Shown here one piece after another: positions 58,605-64,000 of a stretch of DNA of 64,000 nt; within the stretch, counting starts at the first letter, position 1, and the number at the start of each line of letters is the position of its first letter. Under the pieces are notes generated by a model. It did no database searches, was not told where the DNA came from, and saw nothing but the letters and a program-made list of their open reading frames with translations. The stretch spans positions 62,001 through 126,000 of the forward strand of contig JAEYGI010000040.1 in the NCBI GenBank assembly GCA_023402395.1, written 5' to 3'. The DNA comes from Bacillota bacterium. Lineage in GTDB: Bacteria > Bacillota > UBA4882 > UBA8346. The translations under genes and the position numbers were made by a program.

Positions 58605-60290
58605 ATGACTCGAAGCGCGTCAATTTTAAACGGTTCCGAGTGGGCCCGGACCCGGGCCTTGTATAAAGCGATGGGATACACCGACGACGATTTGAAGCAG
58701 CCGATGGTGGCGGTGGTCAATACCTGGAGCAGTTTGAATCCGGGGCATTTTAACTTCAATCAAATCGCCGACTATGTCAAACAAGGGATCATCGCCGCCG
58801 GCGGAACGCCGGTGGAGTTTTCCACCATTGGCCCTTGCGACGGGATGGCCAACGGCCATATCGGAATGCGTTACGTGCTGCCGTCCCGGGATATCATCGC
58901 CCATAGCATCGAGCTGATGGCCGAGGCCAATCAGGTGGATGGACTGGTGCTGCTGGGCGGCTGCGATAAAATCGTGCCGGCGCTGTTGATGGCCGCCGCG
59001 CGGCTCGACCTGCCGGCGATCCTCGTCAACAGCGGCCCCAATCTGCCCGGAAAAGTGGCGGACGACAATCCACTGTTCAATATGTATGGCGATAATCATA
59101 TTCATCTGTCAGCCCTGGATTTCGGCCAAGGGTACGTCAAAAGCGGAGCATTGTCTCCGGAGGAGTTGAAACGGGTCGAAGATACGGTCTGTCCGGGCTG
59201 CGGGATCTGTCCGGTGATGGCGACGGCCAATACCATGTGTTGCGTGGCGGAAGCCGGGGGAATGATGCTTCCGGGAAGCGCGGCGGTGCCGGCTCATACC
59301 GGGGAAAGGCTGCGGGTCGCCAAGGACTCCGGACGGGCGATTGTCGATCTGATTCAAAAAGGGATTACGGCCCGGCGGATCATGACCCCCGCGGCCATGG
59401 ACAATATGATCAAGGTATTGATGGCGGTCGGCGGCTCCACCAACGCGATCATGCATTTATTGGCGATCGCTTCCGAACTGGAAATGGAACTGACGCTGGA
59501 GCGGTTCGGAGAGATCAGCGCTGTCACGCCTCATCTGGCGGCGGTGATGCCAGCCTATAAATACGATCTGATCGACTTCTATGAAGCCGGAGGGGTTCCG
59601 GCTTTGTTGAAAGAGCTTGAACCCTTGCTCAATCTGGATGAGAACTGTTGCAACGGCCGGACGCTGCGCCAAAACCTGCGGAACGCCCGCAACCTCAACC
59701 GCGAGGTGATCCGTGGTCTCGACCAGCCGTTCCGGAACGTGGGCGGGATCACGATTCTGAAAGGCAATCTGACCGAAACCGGCGGCATCGCCAAGCCGTC
59801 GGCGGTTTCGCCAAAGATGCTGAAACATACCGGGCCGGCCCAGGTCTTTGACGGAGAGGCCGAAGCGCTGGAAGCGATCAAGGCGGGACAGATCATGGCC
59901 GGTTCGGTGGTGGTGATCCGCTACGAAGGGCCGAAAGGCGGTCCGGGAATGCCCGAGATGTACAAGCCGATGAAATTATTGGAAGCGGCCGGGCTGGCGG
60001 AAAGCGTGGCGTTAATCACGGACGGCCGGTTCTCGGGGGGGAACCGGGGCGGCTTTGTCGGCCATATCTGTCCCGAAGCGGCCGATGGCGGGCCGATCGC
60101 GATCATCCGGGATGGCGACCGGATCAGCATCGATATGACCGAAGGAAAACTCAACCTGGAGTTGCCTGAGGCGGAGATCGCCCAACGGCTCCAAGAGTGG
60201 ACTCCGCCTCAACCCCGGATTACCAAGGGATATCTGGCCTTATACGCGCGGATCGTGCAACCGGCGGACCGGGGCGCGGTGGTTCGTTGA
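58605..60290 (+). CDS. IlvD/Edd-family dehydratase (sugar-acid dehydratase)
   Basis: 561 residues. Iron-sulfur cysteines in family motifs: TIGPCDGMANGHIGM, LLGGCDKIVPALLMAA and CPGCGICPVMATANTM. SGGNRGGFVGHICPEAADGGPI ends the family core. ATG 58605 is preferred (AAGGAG ten bases upstream) to 58578. The family removes water from dihydroxy acids; in this operon a hexonate or pentonate is more likely than branched-chain amino-acid precursors. Confidence 0.9.
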   Translation: MTRSASILNGSEWARTRALYKAMGYTDDDLKQPMVAVVNTWSSLNPGHFNFNQIADYVKQGIIAAGGTPVEFSTIGPCDGMANGHIGMRYVLPSRDIIAHSIELMAEANQVDGLVLLGGCDKIVPALLMAAARLDLPAILVNSGPNLPGKVADDNPLFNMYGDNHIHLSALDFGQGYVKSGALSPEELKRVEDTVCPGCGICPVMATANTMCCVAEAGGMMLPGSAAVPAHTGERLRVAKDSGRAIVDLIQKGITARRIMTPAAMDNMIKVLMAVGGSTNAIMHLLAIASELEMELTLERFGEISAVTPHLAAVMPAYKYDLIDFYEAGGVPALLKELEPLLNLDENCCNGRTLRQNLRNARNLNREVIRGLDQPFRNVGGITILKGNLTETGGIAKPSAVSPKMLKHTGPAQVFDGEAEALEAIKAGQIMAGSVVVIRYEGPKGGPGMPEMYKPMKLLEAAGLAESVALITDGRFSGGNRGGFVGHICPEAADGGPIAIIRDGDRISIDMTEGKLNLELPEAEIAQRLQEWTPPQPRITKGYLALYARIVQPADRGAVVR

Positions 60291-60314
60291 CGATCTGGCG
60301 ATGGAGGGATTAGG

Positions 60315-61283
60315 ATGCAGTTGGCGGATTATTTTTTAATCAATCCCAGCCGGCAGTGGCTGTTGGCCAAGCAGTTGGGAGTAACCCACGCCGTTGGCCG
60401 GTTGCCCGAGGATGAGGGGACCGACCCCGCCGATTTCACAACGTTGTTGCATATCAAGGAACGGTTTCACCAGGCCGGGCTGGAGCTGGCCGTGATTGAA
60501 CCGGTCCCGAATAAGTACTATTACCGGACCAAACTGGGATTGCCCGGCCGGGACGCCGAGATCGAAAAGATCATGGAATTGATCCGGAACCTGGGCAGGC
60601 TGGGCATTGGCGTACTGTGTTGCAACTTCATGGCGCAGATCGGCTGGTTCCGGACGTCCACTGCCATACCCACCCGGGGCGGGGCGCTGGTGAGCGGATT
60701 CGATTATTCATTGCTGAAAAACGCGCCATTAACCGAAGCCGGAGTGGTGACCCAGGAGCAGCTGTGGCAAAACCTGGAGTACTTTCTGAGGGCGGTCGTA
60801 CCGGTGGCGGAAAGTTCTGGAGTCAAGCTGGCGCTGCATCCCGACGATCCACCCGTGCCGTCGCTGCGGGGGGTCGGACGGATCCTGACCAGCTTTGCGG
60901 CGATGCGCCGCGCCGTCGCGCTGGTGCCCAGCGCAAATCTTGGGGTCACTTTATGCCAGGGAACCTTTGCCGCCATGGGCGAGGATATTCCGGCGGTAAT
61001 CCGGCATTTCGGCGCGGCGCGGCAGATTTTCTTCGTTCACTTCCGGGATGTAGCAGGGACCGCCGAGAAGTTCCAGGAGACCTTTCATGATGACGGGAAG
61101 ACCGATATGGCGGAGGCGATCCGTGCTTATCGTTCGGTCGGATACGATGGCCCGATCCGGGTCGACCACGTCCCGACAATGGCCGGGGAAGAGAATGGGA
61201 CCCCTGGGTATGAAACCATGGGTCGGTTATTCGCCATTGGCTATCTGAAAGGGCTGCTGGAGGGGGTCGGCTATTACCGGTAG
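60315..61283 (+). CDS. uxuA: Mannonate dehydratase (UxuA-like)
   Basis: 322 residues, a little shorter than most UxuA (about 350-390). TIM-barrel metal ligands are visible: LALHPDDPP (His), GVTLCQGTFAAMGED (Cys), FFVHFRDV (His) and IRVDHVPTMAGE (Asp and His). Converts D-mannonate to 2-keto-3-deoxygluconate, a step of glucuronate breakdown. With IlvD-family dehydratase, ABC importer and aldolases it supports hexuronate/hexonate use. Confidence 0.88.
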   Translation: MQLADYFLINPSRQWLLAKQLGVTHAVGRLPEDEGTDPADFTTLLHIKERFHQAGLELAVIEPVPNKYYYRTKLGLPGRDAEIEKIMELIRNLGRLGIGVLCCNFMAQIGWFRTSTAIPTRGGALVSGFDYSLLKNAPLTEAGVVTQEQLWQNLEYFLRAVVPVAESSGVKLALHPDDPPVPSLRGVGRILTSFAAMRRAVALVPSANLGVTLCQGTFAAMGEDIPAVIRHFGAARQIFFVHFRDVAGTAEKFQETFHDDGKTDMAEAIRAYRSVGYDGPIRVDHVPTMAGEENGTPGYETMGRLFAIGYLKGLLEGVGYYR

Positions 61284-61346
61284 AAGAACCGGAGCGCGCT
61301 TGGACATTTGGAAAACGTACGGCTACGATATTATTTGCTGATGCAG

Positions 61347-61370
61347 CCATTCCGTTCGGAATGGTTTTTT
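61347..61370 (+). terminator. Terminator of the sugar-acid operon
   Basis: CCATTCC / GGAATGG with GTTC loop followed by TTTTTT. Confidence 0.8.
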
Positions 61371-61549
61371 ATTTCCCACTAAGCGCCGGCGCCGTTTGAC
61401 GGGAGTATCTGGCGCCAGTTCCGTCAATTCCGCCCGGTTCCGGCTGGAATAGCGGGAGGCAAAGGGGTATACTATTCATAGCCGACCCCTTATACTCAAA
61501 TGATCAACTGCGGGCGAGAGGGATTCGGCGTTGACGGGAGGAATGGGAA

Positions 61550-62020
61550 ATGGCGACGGCAACCTTTGGAGCCGGATGCTTCTGGGGCGTGGAGGCCGCG
61601 TTCCGGAAGATCCCGGGAGTGATCGACACGGCGGTCGGTTATATGGGCGGAACTCTGGCGAATCCGACGTATGAGGATGTTTGCACCGACCGGACCGGCC
61701 ACGCCGAAGCGGTTCAGGTAACCTTCGATCCGGAACGGGTCAGTTATGAGCAGTTGTTGCGGGTGTTTTGGGATTTGCACGACCCAACCACACCGAACCG
61801 GCAGGGGCCGGACGTGGGAACCCAATACCGCTCGGTGGTCTTTTATGATGACGAGGAACAACGACGAATCGCGGAGCGGATCAAGTCGGAACTGGACGGG
61901 GCGGGAAAATACCATCGGCCACTCGTGACCGAGATCGTCCCGGTCGGCGAGTTCTGGCGGGCCGAGGAATATCATCAGCGGTATTACGAAAAACGCGGTT
62001 TGAAAGGATGCGGGGTGTAG
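61550..62020 (+). CDS. msrA: Peptide-methionine (S)-S-oxide reductase
   Basis: 156 residues. GAGCFWGVEA carries the catalytic Cys, followed by VGYMGG, YEDVCT, GHAEAVQV and PVGEFWRAEEYHQRYY, all MsrA hallmarks. A cysteine in the last residues (KGCGV) can be the resolving Cys. Repairs oxidised methionine. GGGAGGA precedes ATG. Confidence 0.95.
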   Translation: MATATFGAGCFWGVEAAFRKIPGVIDTAVGYMGGTLANPTYEDVCTDRTGHAEAVQVTFDPERVSYEQLLRVFWDLHDPTTPNRQGPDVGTQYRSVVFYDDEEQRRIAERIKSELDGAGKYHRPLVTEIVPVGEFWRAEEYHQRYYEKRGLKGCGV

Positions 62021-62118
62021 GCCGGGACGGCCGCACCCCGATTTTTCTTGCAACTAGCTCTAAGTTCTTGCCAGTGATTTTGGAGTGAAATGGTGAAAAC
62101 CAAGGTTATATTCCTGCG

Positions 62119-62161
62119 ACGGGGCTGTCTCAAAACTGAAAATGGGACAGCCCGTTTTTTT
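62119..62161 (+). terminator. Terminator after msrA
   Basis: GGGCTGTC / GACAGCCC stem with long loop followed by GTTTTTTT. Confidence 0.75.
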
Positions 62162-62197
62162 CACCTGAATTTTATCGTTTGGTTACTCCAATCGATG

Positions 62198-62460
62198 GGG
62201 GAGCCGGTCCCACTGAATCATCAGTAACTAAATGTGGATATTCTGTTACTGAATCATTTCATGCGGTAAAAGAATGTGGATATTTGGTTATAAAAATAGT
62301 TAGGGGAGTCGTTCCCCTTAGATATTCAGTTACTAAATGTGGATATTCTCTGACTGATTGTGGATATTCTGTGAATAAATGAACTGTGGGGGTCACTCCC
62401 ACTCCACATTCAGTTAGTAAATGTGGATATTTTGTTACCGAATGTGGATATTCGGTTGCC
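62198..62460. repeat. Repeat cluster: six TGTGGATATT units plus palindromes
   Basis: TGTGGATATT occurs at 62233, 62275, 62338, 62359, 62422 and 62443, mostly followed by TCtGTTACT or TCgGTT. Spacings are 42, 63, 21, 63 and 21 bases, all multiples of 21. Three palindromes of the GGGGAG-n-TCCCC type are interspersed (near 62199, 62303-62317, 62389-62400). A plus-strand frame across it reads CGYSVT repeats but has no ribosome site and is rejected as a gene. Confidence 0.8.
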
Positions 62461-62628
62461 GTTAACGGGTATTGAAAAGGCGCATTTCCACATTGCGAGG
62501 TTGCAATTTCGATGGCTCATCCAGCAATTAAAAAATTAAAGGCTGATTTGATATTGGGATCCAGGGAATTAAATAGAAAACAAAATGAAGTTACGGTTCC
62601 GTTTTGGGCATATTACCGGAGAGGGGTG

Positions 62629-63921
62629 ATGGGATTGGAAGACTGGCAACTGCTGGGGGAGCAACGGGAGGACGGCATCGGGTTTCAATTGGCCCGTTCT
62701 CGGGCGGACGGAACATTATATCGCTGGGAACCGCTGGTAATGAAGCCTAAAGGGGTCGAACTCGCCAACCTGCAACGGGAAATCGGGCGGCGGAGCGTTT
62801 TGAACGCAGCCGGGGCGGTTTTGGCCGTCTCCGGGGTTTTCCGGCATGAAGGCCGGCATTGGCTGGCGTGGCCGGCGCGGCGCGGCCGTAATCTGTTTCA
62901 GGTTTCATTCTCCGAGCTGCCGCCGGAGCAAGGGCTGCGGGCCGCAATCCCCCTGGCGCAGTCCTATGCCGAATGCCACCGGCGAGGAATCTGTTTGGGA
63001 ATTCCGCCTTGGGAAAGGCTCAATTACGACCAGGATGGGTTGTTTATGCCCGACCCCTGGCTCCTCGGTAAGCTGTACCGACCGGAACTCAGCTTGCCGC
63101 CGGGCCTGGCCGGCTGCCATCCCCCCGAATTCCTGCACGGAAAACCTCCCTGTCCGGCCGGGGACCGCTTTTATCTGGGGCTAATTCTTTATTGGTGTTG
63201 CACCGGCCATATTCCTTTTCCGTTGAATCATGGCTGGCCGACTCGGGCGCTGGAAGAAGGAACGGTGATTCCGCCAGATCTGTATTGGCCCGGGTTGCAT
63301 CCGGAACTGGCGAAGCTGATTTGCGATCTTCTGGCCGCGGATCCCATTCGCCGTCCGTCCGTGACCGTGGCGGTAAGGGTTTTGACGGAGAGCCCGTTCA
63401 AGAAGGAGGCCGCGGTTCAAGTAACAGGCCGGAATCTGGAGCGGAAAGTCAGGGGGTTCCAGCGCAAATGGTTTTGGAAGAGGCATTGGCGTTCCTTTGC
63501 GCCATGGGTGGCAGGTGCGATGCTGGCCATCGTGGTGCTCGGATGGGCGCTGGGCGGAGCGGGAAGAGGATTGGCCCCGGAAGAATCCCCGCTTGAATCG
63601 GCTCAAGCGTTTTATCGGGATTGGAGCGATCCACGGTTCAATGGCAATGATTCCAGCCCGGAGCTTAGGCGGGATTTCATGAGTGCGCGGGAGCAGCGGC
63701 AACGGCTTATTCAACAGATGTTGTCCCGGCCGCTAGTGGAAGCCGTATCAGTCAAGAAAGTTTTGATTACCGGTGAACAAGCGGTGCTCCGGATATCGCT
63801 GGTTTGGTGGGAATGGTCCGACACGGGCTGGCGGCAAATTCATACCGTTGAAGAGTTAACACTTCGAAAAAAGGGGAGGAACTGGCAGATCATTCGCCGC
63901 GAACGGGTCGAAGCTATTTGA
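62629..63921 (+). CDS. Degenerate protein-kinase-like membrane protein
   Basis: 430 residues from ATG 62629 (GGAGAGG upstream); a longer frame from 62512 has an AT-rich head inside the repeat-adjacent region. The first 270 residues resemble a eukaryotic-type Ser/Thr kinase C-lobe (AIPLAQSYAECHRRGICLG, GDRFYLGLILYWCCTGHIPF, LHPELAKLICDLLAADPIRRPS), but the HRD and DFG residues are missing. A membrane segment (WVAGAMLAIVVLGWALGG) near residue 335 is followed by an outer domain (YRDWSDPRF, VEELTLRKKGRNWQIIRRE) like an NTF2-type sensor. Probably a pseudokinase signalling protein. Confidence 0.6.
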   Translation: MGLEDWQLLGEQREDGIGFQLARSRADGTLYRWEPLVMKPKGVELANLQREIGRRSVLNAAGAVLAVSGVFRHEGRHWLAWPARRGRNLFQVSFSELPPEQGLRAAIPLAQSYAECHRRGICLGIPPWERLNYDQDGLFMPDPWLLGKLYRPELSLPPGLAGCHPPEFLHGKPPCPAGDRFYLGLILYWCCTGHIPFPLNHGWPTRALEEGTVIPPDLYWPGLHPELAKLICDLLAADPIRRPSVTVAVRVLTESPFKKEAAVQVTGRNLERKVRGFQRKWFWKRHWRSFAPWVAGAMLAIVVLGWALGGAGRGLAPEESPLESAQAFYRDWSDPRFNGNDSSPELRRDFMSAREQRQRLIQQMLSRPLVEAVSVKKVLITGEQAVLRISLVWWEWSDTGWRQIHTVEELTLRKKGRNWQIIRRERVEAI

Positions 63922-64000
63922 GGTTGAATTGGGAAGAATTGGCGTGGATTTATTTGTCATTGCTGGAGTCATGTGATAAAGCCTAATGATCGACGAATCG

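Noticed and set aside
62179..62382. Plus-strand frame with CGYSVT peptide repeats
   Set aside because: Arises from the 21-bp-phased DNA repeats; no ribosome site, and the reading frame does not cover the whole repeat field.

Overview
The window is bacterial chromosome carrying one complete integrated temperate phage. Host genes have strong Shine-Dalgarno sites, TTG and GTG starts are common in the phage, and the phage structural genes resemble those of Bacillus PBSX (Xkd proteins) and SPP1. Together these point to a Bacillota (Firmicutes) host of moderate to fairly high GC. I cannot name the genus. No rRNA or CRISPR array was seen.

Left host flank (1-3183): the end of an FAD-dependent oxidoreductase gene, a dihydrodipicolinate synthase-family aldolase, a cluster of six small palindromes, a small hypothetical gene, a Met/Cys-rich repeat protein on the minus strand, and tRNA-Arg(TCG).

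Prophage (3184-49533, about 46.3 kb as an excised circle): a 47-bp direct repeat formed by the tRNA-Arg 3' half marks attL and attR. Order: integrase and CI-like repressor (minus); Cro-like and excisionase-like genes; a run of small early genes; a recombination block (Cys-rich protein, Rad50/SbcC split over two or three genes, SbcD-like nuclease, PD-(D/E)XK-like protein, RecD2 helicase split by an HNH gene); YopX; a DUF927/TOPRIM primase-helicase; an iteron-rich origin candidate; RuvC-like resolvase, HAD phosphatase and a sigma-like late regulator; a phased-repeat late promoter; terminases, portal, a MuF protein ending in an HExxH domain, scaffold, capsid, connectors; a contractile tail (sheath, tube, frameshifted chaperone, tape measure, baseplate, fibre); a lipoprotein moron; holin and amidase; then an accessory right arm. 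It is a temperate myophage with an SPP1-like head and PBSX-like tail.

The most unusual locus is 44.98-45.95 kb. A sigma70-type promoter starts transcription almost exactly at a solitary sequence resembling a shortened type I-C CRISPR repeat, and a strong terminator follows about 90 nt later. A divergent promoter starts a DNA-binding protein mRNA inside an inverted copy of the same 14-nt repeat tail. Next to it is a ribbon-helix-helix repressor gene with matching operators placed between the -35 and -10 boxes of three promoters. I interpret this as a candidate RNA anti-CRISPR (solitary repeat unit) and anti-defence island; an ordinary operator is the main alternative.

Right host flank (49534-64000): a small Cys/His protein, a gene-poor kilobase, an NSS-family Na+ symporter, a 2-hydroxyacid dehydrogenase and IclR regulator pair, and a divergent operon under an IclR-type operator (RraA-like aldolase, sugar ABC transporter, IlvD/Edd dehydratase, mannonate dehydratase) that looks like uptake and breakdown of a sugar acid. 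MsrA, a second repeat cluster and a kinase-like membrane protein finish the window.
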